Assembly: GCF_021654795.1 (NCBI RefSeq)
Contig: NZ_AP025344.1
Span: 5,704,501-5,768,500 of the forward strand
DNA: 64,000 bases
Direction: 5' to 3'
Source of the DNA: Paenibacillus dendritiformis
Lineage (GTDB): Bacteria > Bacillota > Bacilli > Paenibacillales > Paenibacillaceae
Shown: positions 17,130-25,658 of the stretch, one piece after another
How the letters are laid out: each line of letters starts with the position of its first letter
How positions within the stretch are numbered: position 1 is the first letter of the stretch
Made by a program: the position numbers and the translations under genes
Notes under the pieces: model-generated
What the model was told of the DNA's origin: nothing
Seen by the model: only the letters and a program-made list of their open reading frames with translations
Databases searched by the model: none

Positions 17130-18246
17130 TTAAGATTCGGAAGCGGGTTGGATTAATGTGCGCAAATACGCTTCGATGAATTCGTCGATGTCGCCGTCCA
17201 TGACGGCGCCGACGTTGCCCGTCTCCACCTGGGTGCGATGGTCCTTGACCATGCTGTACGGGTGAAACACGTACGAACGGATCTGGCTGCCCCACGCGAT
17301 TTCCATCTGATCGCCGCGGATTTCGGCAAGCTGCTTCTGCTGCTCTTCGATTTTGCGTTCGTACAATTTGGATCGCAGAAGGGTCATCGCCCGTTCGCGG
17401 TTTTTGATCTGGGAGCGCTCCGTCTGGCATGTCACGACGATGCCGGTCGGAATATGCGTAATCCGCACGGCCGAATCCGTCGTATTGATATGCTGGCCGC
17501 CGGCGCCGCTGGCCCGGTACGTGTCAATCTTCAAATCTTCATTCCGTACCTCGATCTCGACATCATCCGTAATCTCGGGAACGACGTCGCAGGACACGAA
17601 GGACGTGTGGCGTCTGCCGGAGGAATCGAATGGAGAGATGCGGACCAGCCGGTGAACGCCTTTCTCCGCCTTCAAGTAGCCGTAAGCGTTGTAGCCTTTG
17701 ATGAGGAGCGTTACGCTCTTGATCCCGGCTTCATCCCCCGGAAGATAGTCGAGCACCTCGACCTTGAAGCCCCGCTGCTCCGCCCAGCGCGTATACATGC
17801 GCAGCAGCATCTGTCCCCAATCCTGGGACTCGGTGCCGCCGGCGCCCGGATGAAGCTCCAGGATAGCGTTCATCTTGTCGTATGGCTCGCTGAGCAGCAG
17901 TTGAAGCTCGAACTGCTCGACCCGCCCATACAGCTGCTTCACGCTCTCTCCCAGCTCCTGGGCGAGGCCTTCGTCATTTTCCTCTTCGGCGAGCTCCAGC
18001 ATCATCTGCGTGTCCTCATAGTCCTGCTGCAGCTTGCTGTACTCCTCGACGATGCCCTTGATGGCGTTCAGCTCGCCAATAACGCCTTGCGCCCGCTCGT
18101 TATCATCCCAGAAATCCGGCGCCGACATCTTCTCTTCGTAGTTCGCTATCATCTCTTGCTTCAGATCGAAGTCAAAGAGACCCCCTAAGGGTGGTCAATT
18201 TGGCTGCGATATCCCGCAATTGATGGCGTACACTTGCATCAATCAT
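17130..18246 (-). CDS. prfB: peptide chain release factor 2, with programmed +1 frameshift
   Basis: RF2 ends translation at UGA and UAA. The gene is in two frames. A 24-codon first segment starts at ATG 18246 (AGGTGA upstream) and ends in CTT TGA at 18172-18177; the main segment runs from GAC at 18173 to 17130. AGGGGG lies just before the slippery CTTTGAC, as in the canonical site. A +1 shift gives 371 residues. SPF, the stop-codon anticodon loop, falls at about 204-206, and GGQ at about 249-251 in SGAGGQHINTTDSAVR. The in-frame UGA lets low RF2 favour frameshifting, so this is autoregulation and not a pseudogene. It follows secA, as in many Bacillota. Confidence 0.97.
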
Positions 18247-18309
18247 CTGCTGTCACCTCGACCATATTGTATGGGAAGGGAAGTCATTCCATTCCCTCCG
18301 ATCCGAATA

Positions 18310-18337
18310 ACGGGCGGCTCATTCCTATGCCGCCCGT
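18310..18337 (-). terminator. terminator hairpin between secA and prfB
   Basis: Perfect 9-bp stem ACGGGCGGC / GCCGCCCGT with a 10-base loop, about 95 bases after the secA stop. The tail TTATTCGG is only moderately T-rich, so some readthrough into prfB is likely. Confidence 0.55.
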
Positions 18338-18431
18338 CCATCTCATCGGCTTATTGCCATGCCGCCGCTTAGACAGTGCCTATTGCGGTCATTCATTGAC
18401 CGCCCCGACACCTGCCTATAGAACGGCTCCC

Positions 18432-20942
18432 TTACCCTTGTTTGCCATGACACTGCTTGTACTTCTTGCCGCTGCCGCAAGGGCAAGGGTCGTTCCGGCC
18501 GATTGTCTCGCCCTTGGCGACCGGACGCTTGACCGCCGGCTCGGCGTTGGTCGACATTTTGCTCTCGTCGACAACGGCTTGGCGTTCCACATTCTGCTCC
18601 ACTTGAGCCTTCATAATGTATTGCGAGACTTCTTCCTGAATGGAAGCGACCATGTTGTTGAACATCTCGTAGCCCTCGAACTGGTATTCACGCAGCGGAT
18701 CGGTACCGCCGTACGCTCGCAAATGGATGCCCTGGCGAAGATGATCCATCGCATCGATATGATCCATCCATTTGGAATCGACCGCGCGAAGCACGACGAC
18801 CTTCTCGAACTCGCGCACGAGCTCCGGTCCGAGACGCTCTTCCCGCTCGGTATACTTCTCAACGACCTTGTCGAACAAGAACTCGACGATCTCGTCCTTC
18901 TCCTTGCCCCACAGGTCATCCTTCGTAATCGTATCTTCATCCAGCATCGTCCGGTGCATATAATCGACGATCTCCTGCAGCTCCCAGTTCTCCGGAATAT
19001 CATCTTCGTTGCAGTGCGCGTCGACGGCGCGCTCGATGCAAGGCTTGATCATATCCATGACGATTTGCCGGATATTTTCCGCCTCCAGCACTTCGCGGCG
19101 CTGACGGTAAATAATCTCGCGCTGCTGGTTCATCACGTCGTCATATTGAAGGACGACTTTGCGCAAGTCGAAGTTGTTGCCTTCGACCCGCTTCTGGGCA
19201 GATTCTACCGCGCGCGTAATCAGCTTCGACTCGATCGGCTGATCCTCCTCGAAGCCGAGGCGCTCCATCATGCCGAGCACGTTGTCCGCGCCGAAGCGGC
19301 GCATCAGTTCGTCCCCGAGCGACAGGTAGAACTGCGTCGAGCCCGGGTCGCCCTGGCGTCCGGCACGGCCGCGAAGCTGGTTGTCGATCCGACGGCTCTC
19401 ATGGCGTTCCGTCCCGATAATATGCAGGCCGCCCAGCTCCGGCACGCCTTCGCCGAGAATAATATCCGTACCGCGGCCGGCCATATTGGTCGCAATGGTA
19501 ACTTGACCCGGCTCGCCCGCCCGTGAAATAATCTCGGCTTCCTCTCTATGGAACTTCGCGTTCAGGACCTGATGCTTGATGCCCTTCTTGCGCAGCTTAT
19601 CCGACAGCAGCTCCGAGTTCTCGATCGATACCGTACCGACAAGCACCGGCTGCTGCTTCTGATGCCGTCTCACAATCTCTTCGACGACCGCGTTGTACTT
19701 CGCACTCTCCGTCTTGTAGACGACATCCGGCGCATCTTTCCGCTGATTCGGCTTGTTCGTCGGAATCTGAATAACCTCAAGCCCGTAGATGCTCTTGAAT
19801 TCTTCTTCCTCCGTCTTCGCCGTACCGGTCATGCCGGCCAGCTTGCGATACATCCGGAAGTAGTTCTGGAACGTAATCGTCGCCAGCGTCATGCTCTCGT
19901 TCTGCACTTCCAGATTTTCTTTCGCCTCAATCGCCTGATGGAGGCCATCGCTGTAACGGCGGCCCGCCATCATGCGGCCGGTGAACTCATCAACGATGAC
20001 AATTTCGCCATCATGCACGACATAATCGACGTCACGGCGCATAATCACGTGCGCCTTGAGGGCCTGCTGCAGGTGATGGTTCAACGTAACGTTCTTCAGG
20101 TCGAACAGGTTATCGACAGCGAGCACCTTCTCCGCCTTCGATACCCCCGCTTCTGTCAGAGCGACCTGACGCGTCTTGACGTCGACCGTGTAATCCTCTT
20201 CTGGGTTCAACAGTCTCGCGAATGAATCCGCAAAATGGTAAAGATCTGTCGACTTGGCGGCTTGTCCGGAAATAATCAGCGGCGTCCGCGCTTCATCGAT
20301 CAGAATGGAGTCCACTTCATCAATAATGGCAAAGTTCAGCGGGCGCTGAACCATTTGTTCCTTATAGAGCACCATGTTGTCGCGCAAGTAATCGAACCCA
20401 TACTCATTGTTGGTGCCATACGTAATGTCGCAGGCATAAGCTTCCTTCTTCATCAGAGGATCCATGCCGGCCAAGTTCAAGCCGACTGTCATGCCTAGGA
20501 ACTGATAAATTTGCCCCATCTCTTCGCTGTCGCGCGTAGCCAAATAGTCGTTGACTGTAACAACATGCACGCCTTTGCCGGCGAGGGCGTTCAAGTAGAC
20601 GGGCAAGGTCCCGACCAGCGTCTTCCCTTCCCCGGTTTTCATTTCGGCGATTTTGCCTTCATGAAGCACCATACCGCCAAGCAACTGCACGTCATAGTGA
20701 CGCTTGTTAAGCACGCGCTTGCCCGCTTCGCGGACGGTAGCGAACGCTTCAGGCAGCAGTTGATCCAGCGTATCGCCCTTCTCAAGACGGGCGCGGAATT
20801 CCTCCGTCTTCCCGCGCAGCTGTTCATCCGTTAATTTCGCGAATTCCGGCTCCATGCCATTGATCACGTCCACGGTCTTCATCAACCGTTTCACTTCGCG
20901 CTCGTTGGCATCACCGAATATCTTTTTCACAAGTCCTAGCAT
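18432..20942 (-). CDS. secA: preprotein translocase ATPase SecA
   Basis: 836 residues, normal for Bacillota SecA1. It is the motor that pushes preproteins through SecYEG. Walker A is GEGKT at about residues 104-108 and the DEAD-like box is in DEVDSILIDEART near 210; the helicase motif GRAGRQGDPGSTQFYLS follows. The C-terminus carries the Zn-binding CPCGSGKKYKQCHG motif (Cys, Cys, Cys-His) that contacts SecB-like partners or phospholipid. AAAGGGG precedes the ATG. It lies between hpf and prfB, a conserved order. Confidence 0.98.
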   Translation of the reverse strand: MLGLVKKIFGDANEREVKRLMKTVDVINGMEPEFAKLTDEQLRGKTEEFRARLEKGDTLDQLLPEAFATVREAGKRVLNKRHYDVQLLGGMVLHEGKIAEMKTGEGKTLVGTLPVYLNALAGKGVHVVTVNDYLATRDSEEMGQIYQFLGMTVGLNLAGMDPLMKKEAYACDITYGTNNEYGFDYLRDNMVLYKEQMVQRPLNFAIIDEVDSILIDEARTPLIISGQAAKSTDLYHFADSFARLLNPEEDYTVDVKTRQVALTEAGVSKAEKVLAVDNLFDLKNVTLNHHLQQALKAHVIMRRDVDYVVHDGEIVIVDEFTGRMMAGRRYSDGLHQAIEAKENLEVQNESMTLATITFQNYFRMYRKLAGMTGTAKTEEEEFKSIYGLEVIQIPTNKPNQRKDAPDVVYKTESAKYNAVVEEIVRRHQKQQPVLVGTVSIENSELLSDKLRKKGIKHQVLNAKFHREEAEIISRAGEPGQVTIATNMAGRGTDIILGEGVPELGGLHIIGTERHESRRIDNQLRGRAGRQGDPGSTQFYLSLGDELMRRFGADNVLGMMERLGFEEDQPIESKLITRAVESAQKRVEGNNFDLRKVVLQYDDVMNQQREIIYRQRREVLEAENIRQIVMDMIKPCIERAVDAHCNEDDIPENWELQEIVDYMHRTMLDEDTITKDDLWGKEKDEIVEFLFDKVVEKYTEREERLGPELVREFEKVVVLRAVDSKWMDHIDAMDHLRQGIHLRAYGGTDPLREYQFEGYEMFNNMVASIQEEVSQYIMKAQVEQNVERQAVVDESKMSTNAEPAVKRPVAKGETIGRNDPCPCGSGKKYKQCHGKQG

Positions 20943-21224
20943 GCTAAACCCCTTTCACGCAAATCCGTTCGTGATTTCTTCGTCCATCCCACCCCCGCGG
21001 AGCGGGTGGATTCGGGAATGGCGGCGTTGACTCGTTTTGCAATAAATTGTAACAGTTTCAAAAGGCGCCCGCAACCTTGGCAGGGCAGGAATTCGCGCAT
21101 TTCCGCCAATTCAGGCCGTCCTGCCTTGCAGAATGAGTGAATGTCTCGCTTTCGCAAACTATATGAAACTTTTCAAGTAAAGCCGCAAAATGTGTACTAA
21201 ACATCTTTACTATAGTATATACGC

Positions 21225-21257
21225 GAAAAGAGCCCATTCCGTTGTGGAAATAGGCTC
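21225..21257 (-). terminator. terminator after hpf
   Basis: On the minus strand GAGCCTATTTCC pairs imperfectly with GGAATGGGCTC across a 5-base loop and is followed by TTTTCGCG. The rest of the 381-base hpf-secA gap (20943-21323) holds no gene; it presumably carries the secA promoter, but I cannot name a convincing one. Confidence 0.75.
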
Positions 21258-21323
21258 AGTCCAAATTTGGGTATTGGGTGCAGACTCTGACATCGCAATG
21301 CAGCAGAGCCGGCCAAGCCGTAA

Positions 21324-21866
21324 TCAGCCTTGTTCAATCAAGCCGTAGCGCCCGTCATTGCGGCGGTAGACTACGTTCACTTCCTTCGTCTGTGCGTTCG
21401 AGAAGACGAAAAAGCTATGTCCAATCATATTCATCTGCAGAATCGCTTCTTCGACGTCCATCGGCTTCAGCGTGAACCGCTTCGTCCGTACGACTTCGAG
21501 CTGGTCTTCCTCATCCACCGGTACCGGCGTGGCCGCATCGCTGAACAGATGCGCATCGGTGCCCGTCTGACGGAACTTCCGGTTGACCTTGGTCTTATGC
21601 TTGCGGATTTGCCGTTCCAGCTTGTCCGTAACGGAATCGATGGATGCATACATATCCTTGCTTCGATCTTCCGCCCTTAGCAGCAAGCCCGGCAAAGGAA
21701 TCGTCACTTCAACGGTATGCTGATCGCGTATCACGCTCAGCGTCACGTTGACATCTGACTTAGGGGGAGCTTCAAAATAGCGTTCCAGCCGCCCTAGTTT
21801 CTTCTCGACATAATCGAGCAAGGCGTCTGTCACTTCAATGTGTTGACCTCGAACTTTATAATTCAT
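21324..21866 (-). CDS. hpf: long-form ribosome hibernation promoting factor
   Basis: 180 residues from ATG at 21866, chosen because AAAGGAGGAG lies 6 bases upstream; the open frame continues to 22037 without conservation. The N-terminal HPF/S30AE domain (MNYKVRGQHIEVTDAL onward, about 1-100) binds the 30S decoding centre. The C-terminal domain of about 60 residues (TKRFTLKPMDVEEAI, NAQTKEVNVVYRR) dimerises to form 100S ribosomes. A TATAAT box at 21892-21897 on the minus strand is close to the start, with no clear -35. Confidence 0.95.
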   Translation of the reverse strand: MNYKVRGQHIEVTDALLDYVEKKLGRLERYFEAPPKSDVNVTLSVIRDQHTVEVTIPLPGLLLRAEDRSKDMYASIDSVTDKLERQIRKHKTKVNRKFRQTGTDAHLFSDAATPVPVDEEDQLEVVRTKRFTLKPMDVEEAILQMNMIGHSFFVFSNAQTKEVNVVYRRNDGRYGLIEQG

Positions 21867-21957
21867 AGGACACTCCTCCTTTGATGCCTTCATTATACCA
21901 TATCTGCCCAGCAAGAACCACGTGAAACGGTTACAATTCATTAACAATATGTATGAG

Positions 21958-22917
21958 CTATGTACCCGGCCGAAGCGCGTTTGAATCTGGATTTTTGTGG
22001 CTATTGCCGGCAATGACAACGTTATTATTAATATCATTAATTAAATAGAAAAGGCCGTCCCTCCTTAGCCGGGAAACGGCCGCAACCTCGGATACAGCCG
22101 GCGCACGCCCAGGCTTCCATTCGGCGGGCTGCTCAATCAAGCAGTACCCGATCTCGCCGCTCTCGGCGGCAATGTGAACCCATTCATCCTCTGTTAAGGT
22201 TTGCAGAGCCATTGGAAGGAGTATATTTTCTTCCTTAAAAATCATCTCGTCCATTTCTTGAACGAGACTGCGCAGGCGTCCCGCGATGCGTTGCCGTTCT
22301 TCCATCTCGCCGAAAGAAGAGTCGAATATAACCTGTCTTACCTCCTTCAGATCAGCGCGGATACGATCGTCGACGCCCCACATGACCTGGGTCGGGCCGT
22401 GAATTCCGTAGCGCTCCAAAAAAGGAAACAGCAGATTCTCCTTGCGGCAGTAATGCTTATCTATCTCCATCAGAAGCTTCAGATCTTCCAGCACCTTGTC
22501 CTGGCTGCGCTCGCTTCCATCCTGCATGAAGCGATCCATATGAAGAGAAAGCTGGAAATGAAGCAGCCGCTCCAGCTCGCGATTTTCGAACTTGAATGTA
22601 TGAACCGGATGTCCGGGCTGCTCCTCTGGCTGAGCAGAACGGTGCAGCTCTTGGATAGACCCCTTGAAGACGGCGGTATGGACGGAGCAGAGGCGCTGCA
22701 CCTCCTCGACCGGAATTCCCTCTTCGCCGATCAACGCCTGCTCAAGCGCCGAAATTTCCGCCACCGTCACATCGCCCACCGCCTCCTCAAATTGGGCCCT
22801 GACTTCATCAACCGGTTTACCCTCATGGAGTTGTTTAATAATTTGCTTTAGCTGTTCCTGCCGCTCCCGATTGGTTTTGTGACCATGACGCCCGCGGTTG
22901 CTAATGATTTCACTCAT
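21958..22917 (-). CDS. DUF438 / hemerythrin HHE domain protein, apparently lacking the C-terminal PAS domain
   Basis: 319 residues from ATG at 22917, which has GGGAGGGG 7 bases upstream and overlaps the preceding stop by 8 bases. Residues of about 10-80 form the DUF438 N-terminal helices; a hemerythrin-like four-helix bundle follows with histidines at LHFQLSLHMDRF, DKHYCRKENLLFPFLERYG and FKEENILLPMALQTL, able to hold a di-iron centre for O2 or NO. Family members usually continue into a PAS domain. Here the last 37 residues are encoded by a terminator hairpin and AT-rich DNA, suggesting a 3' deletion or lost stop. Likely role: redox or NO response together with the DUF1858 partner. Confidence 0.8.
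   Translation of the reverse strand: MSEIISNRGRHGHKTNRERQEQLKQIIKQLHEGKPVDEVRAQFEEAVGDVTVAEISALEQALIGEEGIPVEEVQRLCSVHTAVFKGSIQELHRSAQPEEQPGHPVHTFKFENRELERLLHFQLSLHMDRFMQDGSERSQDKVLEDLKLLMEIDKHYCRKENLLFPFLERYGIHGPTQVMWGVDDRIRADLKEVRQVIFDSSFGEMEERQRIAGRLRSLVQEMDEMIFKEENILLPMALQTLTEDEWVHIAAESGEIGYCLIEQPAEWKPGRAPAVSEVAAVSRLRRDGLFYLINDINNNVVIAGNSHKNPDSNALRPGT
22046..22081 (-). terminator. terminator lying inside the end of the hemerythrin gene
   Basis: Minus-strand GGCCGTTTCCC and GAGGGACGGCC form an imperfect stem followed by TTTTCTATTT. It lies about 90 bases before the stop codon in use, not after it. Confidence 0.75.
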
Positions 22918-23158
22918 TGCGGATCCCCTCCCTGCCGATGACACGATAGCCTTCGCGTTCGAATGTATCAATAATGACATCCATATCGATTCCCTTGGTT
23001 TTGGCTCCCCTTGGAATCGTCATGATGCGGCCAGCTGTATTTAATACGACGGGATTCGCAATCTGCTCAAATCCCAGTGACTGCATCATGCGAATCATAT
23101 CGGAATCGGATGCGCATAAGTCATACACCGTTTTCGTCAGATCAAGCGTCTTGTTCAT
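22910..23158 (-). CDS. DUF1858 domain protein
   Basis: 82 residues, one DUF1858 domain (LTKTVYDLCASDSDMIRMMQ, SLGFEQIANPVVLNTAGRIM). In other genomes this domain is often next to or fused with DUF438/hemerythrin proteins, as here, where the two genes overlap by 8 bases. AAGGGGGAG precedes the start. Function unknown; probably works with the hemerythrin protein in redox or NO metabolism. Confidence 0.85.
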   Translation of the reverse strand: MNKTLDLTKTVYDLCASDSDMIRMMQSLGFEQIANPVVLNTAGRIMTIPRGAKTKGIDMDVIIDTFEREGYRVIGREGIRNE

Positions 23159-23202
23159 TGCCGCTCCCCCTTACCGCTTGCAAAGAATAGCTGCGCTTAG
23201 AA

Positions 23203-23217
23203 TGAGAATGGTTCTCG
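23203..23217 (-). promoter_or_regulatory. Fur-like palindrome upstream of the DUF1858-hemerythrin pair
   Basis: TGAGAATGGTTCTCG contains a perfect GAGAA / TTCTC inverted repeat and resembles a 7-1-7 Fur box, about 45 bases before the DUF1858 start codon. Assignment to Fur, PerR or another regulator is a guess from the pattern. Confidence 0.4.
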
Positions 23218-23308
23218 TCTCTGCTTTTAGAGAAACACGGCTCATTCCAACAGCTTGTGATTGCACGCACATAGAGAGTGAGAGCATGTTGTCGTGGGCG
23301 AAGGGGAG

Positions 23309-24415
23309 TTATTGCCCTTCCTCATGCGTCCCGCGCTTGATCATCAGTCCGATGAACAGCAGAAGAGGAATAGCCACGCCTGCTGTAAATACGATTGGGA
23401 TCCACATTGTGGCGGTGAATTGCTGCTCGGAAGCCGAATTCGGAAAAACTTTTCCCGACACAACGACGAGCAGCGCGACCATAGGCAGCAATATGCCTCG
23501 GCGGCTCGGAAGACGGGCAAGACGGACAAGCCCTGATACTGCGGCGTAGAAGTAGAGGGACATTTTCACAAACGCGGTTATTAACCACAGACCCGCCGCA
23601 ATCGCCTCAACCCGTTCCAGAAATTTGCCGATGCTGATTCTCTGCGCCAAGGAATAGACCGGATACTCTTGCAGTGAGGTGACGTTAGCGCCAAGCACAA
23701 GGATGGTTAACGTCGCGACGAGACTTGAGAGGCCCCCGCCGATCAATACAGCTCTAACGAAGGCTGGAGGGCTCTTGCCGGCGCCTGTCAACTCGACGGG
23801 CTGAATCATCAGGAAGACCGCGAGGGGCATATAGGACAGGCTCAACACCACCAGCACCGAATGCGCCAGTTCCTTCGGCCCCGCTTCCAGGAACGGCTGG
23901 ACATTCCGAACATCGATTTGCGGAATCAGCAGCGCCGCCATAAGTAGAAACCAAAGCGCAAACCAAGGAAACAGCAGTTCCGCCATTCTGGCCAATGTAT
24001 CAAAGCCGCTCCCGATCGCATACAAGAGAAGAAGAGCAAACAGCGCATTGACGAACAGAAGCGGCGTCTCCGGCATCAAAACCGTAATAATAAACTTGCC
24101 GACATCGAATAACACCAAAGCGGCTCCGAAGAAGGAAAACAGGATAAACAGCAGCGCCAATCCTTTCCCGATCCATATGCCGAACAGCGACTCGCTTATT
24201 TCAACGATCGTCATTCCGGGAGCGGCACGGTTAATCCGGTTATACAGCAGGACGAGCAGCAAACCCGGCCCCATTGCCGCGATGGGAGCCATCCAGGCAT
24301 CTTGTCCGATTTCCGCTGCTAATCCGGCCGGCGTAATCAGAATCGTGGTCCCGACCGTGAAGAGAATGACCAGTATTTTAAATTGACGCAGATTGATTTT
24401 CATCGGGTTCACCAT
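23309..24415 (-). CDS. spore germination permease, GerB/GerAB type
   Basis: 368 residues from ATG at 24415, with a GGGGGG run 7 bases upstream. It is an amino-acid-permease-fold protein with about ten transmembrane segments from residue 10 (FKILVILFTVGTTILITPAG) to the C-terminus. The B subunit of Ger nutrient receptors sits in the inner spore membrane and binds germinants. It is last in a gerA-gerC-gerB operon, 29 bases after gerC; the commoner order is A-B-C. Confidence 0.9.
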   Translation of the reverse strand: MVNPMKINLRQFKILVILFTVGTTILITPAGLAAEIGQDAWMAPIAAMGPGLLLVLLYNRINRAAPGMTIVEISESLFGIWIGKGLALLFILFSFFGAALVLFDVGKFIITVLMPETPLLFVNALFALLLLYAIGSGFDTLARMAELLFPWFALWFLLMAALLIPQIDVRNVQPFLEAGPKELAHSVLVVLSLSYMPLAVFLMIQPVELTGAGKSPPAFVRAVLIGGGLSSLVATLTILVLGANVTSLQEYPVYSLAQRISIGKFLERVEAIAAGLWLITAFVKMSLYFYAAVSGLVRLARLPSRRGILLPMVALLVVVSGKVFPNSASEQQFTATMWIPIVFTAGVAIPLLLFIGLMIKRGTHEEGQ

Positions 24416-24444
24416 CAACTCGCCCCCCCTTTGGTACAAGCAGC

Positions 24445-25656
24445 TTATTCTTTCACTTTTTCAAGAAATGTGCCTTTCATTTTCCCGGAGGTTCTTAGCT
24501 TCACATCGACATGAAAATGTACGGGCACGGAAGCCATACGTTCTGGCCAATCGGCCTTCAGCCGGGCCCAAGCTCCGGGAGCCGAACGATGAACGGCAGC
24601 CCCCAGGCCGATAAAGTCGCTCTTCATGTCATGCGCCTTTTTGAGCGTCTTCTCTAAAACCAATGCCAGCCTCTTTTCCCCGATCTTTTCCAGAGCGCGA
24701 ATAACGGCCGGATCTCCAAGATTAGCCTTGCACTGCGTTTCTCCTATATTGGCGATTGCCGTGATATGGATATCGATTTTCGGCATGCGGCTGGCTTTAG
24801 CTCTATTTACATGAATTCGGCTGTTTGTTCTAAGCGTTTCTAACACAAGCATACCTTCTTCGCCCGGACAAGGAATCGCGACCACGGTGCTCCTCACGCG
24901 GCCCTTTATGTAGTTATAGCCTTTGCTCTCATCTTCATTTAGCCAACCGGCGAGCTTATCTTTACGAAAGATGGCCATTCCTTCATATTTTAATTGTGCC
25001 GGCGATTCCGTTGCCTGTATATTTTTTCTCGTCTTCCCTTCCTTTCGATCGCCAAGGTATCGAATGCCTGTAATGACAGGCGTTTTCCCTGCGGTCATCA
25101 TATCGGATATCAGCTCATCCAGCTTGACTGTCCCGGTCGCCGCCCACGATTTGCTTGACATCTCCAGCGAGGAGAACATTTTGTCGGCCGGAATTTTTTC
25201 GATAGCCGGGTAATCCTTCAAAATCTCCTCGGCCCTAATCTCCCTGGCGATGGCGATGTAAAAGTCGGTTCGAAATTCATGATCCCGGGAAATGAATTCG
25301 ATTGCGGGGCCGATGCCCCTTCTGGCCGCTTCTTCGCCGATCAGGAACATCCTCAGATGGGAAAAGTAGATTTTTCGAGCAGACGTTGTCGTCATCCTCC
25401 TGACAGCATCGAACAACGTCTTCCCCCGCTCCTTATAGACCGTAACCGGAGCGCGTCCGCTCCCCTTCCTCGAAGCGATTTCTGCCGGATCGACCACCTG
25501 AACGCTGACAATATACCCCTCTTCCGCCTGGTCAACCCCCATTGCTACCGCGATGACCATATCGTTGACTTCTCTCCTGTCCCAACACCCGGTCAAGACC
25601 AGCGCAGCGATAAGCCAAAGCGCAGCAGTGCGCCATATATAGCCCGAATATATCAC
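24445..25656 (-). CDS. spore germination lipoprotein, Ger(x)C family
   Basis: 403 residues, GTG start. The signal peptide ends in the lipobox LTGC (about residues 21-24), followed by WDRREVNDM, the hallmark of GerC proteins. The GerC C-terminal domain covers roughly the last 170 residues. The mature protein is anchored to the outer face of the inner spore membrane as part of the germinant receptor. It starts 2 bases after the gerA stop codon. Confidence 0.92.
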   Translation of the reverse strand: MIYSGYIWRTAALWLIAALVLTGCWDRREVNDMVIAVAMGVDQAEEGYIVSVQVVDPAEIASRKGSGRAPVTVYKERGKTLFDAVRRMTTTSARKIYFSHLRMFLIGEEAARRGIGPAIEFISRDHEFRTDFYIAIAREIRAEEILKDYPAIEKIPADKMFSSLEMSSKSWAATGTVKLDELISDMMTAGKTPVITGIRYLGDRKEGKTRKNIQATESPAQLKYEGMAIFRKDKLAGWLNEDESKGYNYIKGRVRSTVVAIPCPGEEGMLVLETLRTNSRIHVNRAKASRMPKIDIHITAIANIGETQCKANLGDPAVIRALEKIGEKRLALVLEKTLKKAHDMKSDFIGLGAAVHRSAPGAWARLKADWPERMASVPVHFHVDVKLRTSGKMKGTFLEKVKE

Positions 25657-25658
25657 GG

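Noticed and set aside
17130..18152. prfB as a truncated or frameshifted pseudogene
   Set aside because: The canonical programmed frameshift site explains the two frames.
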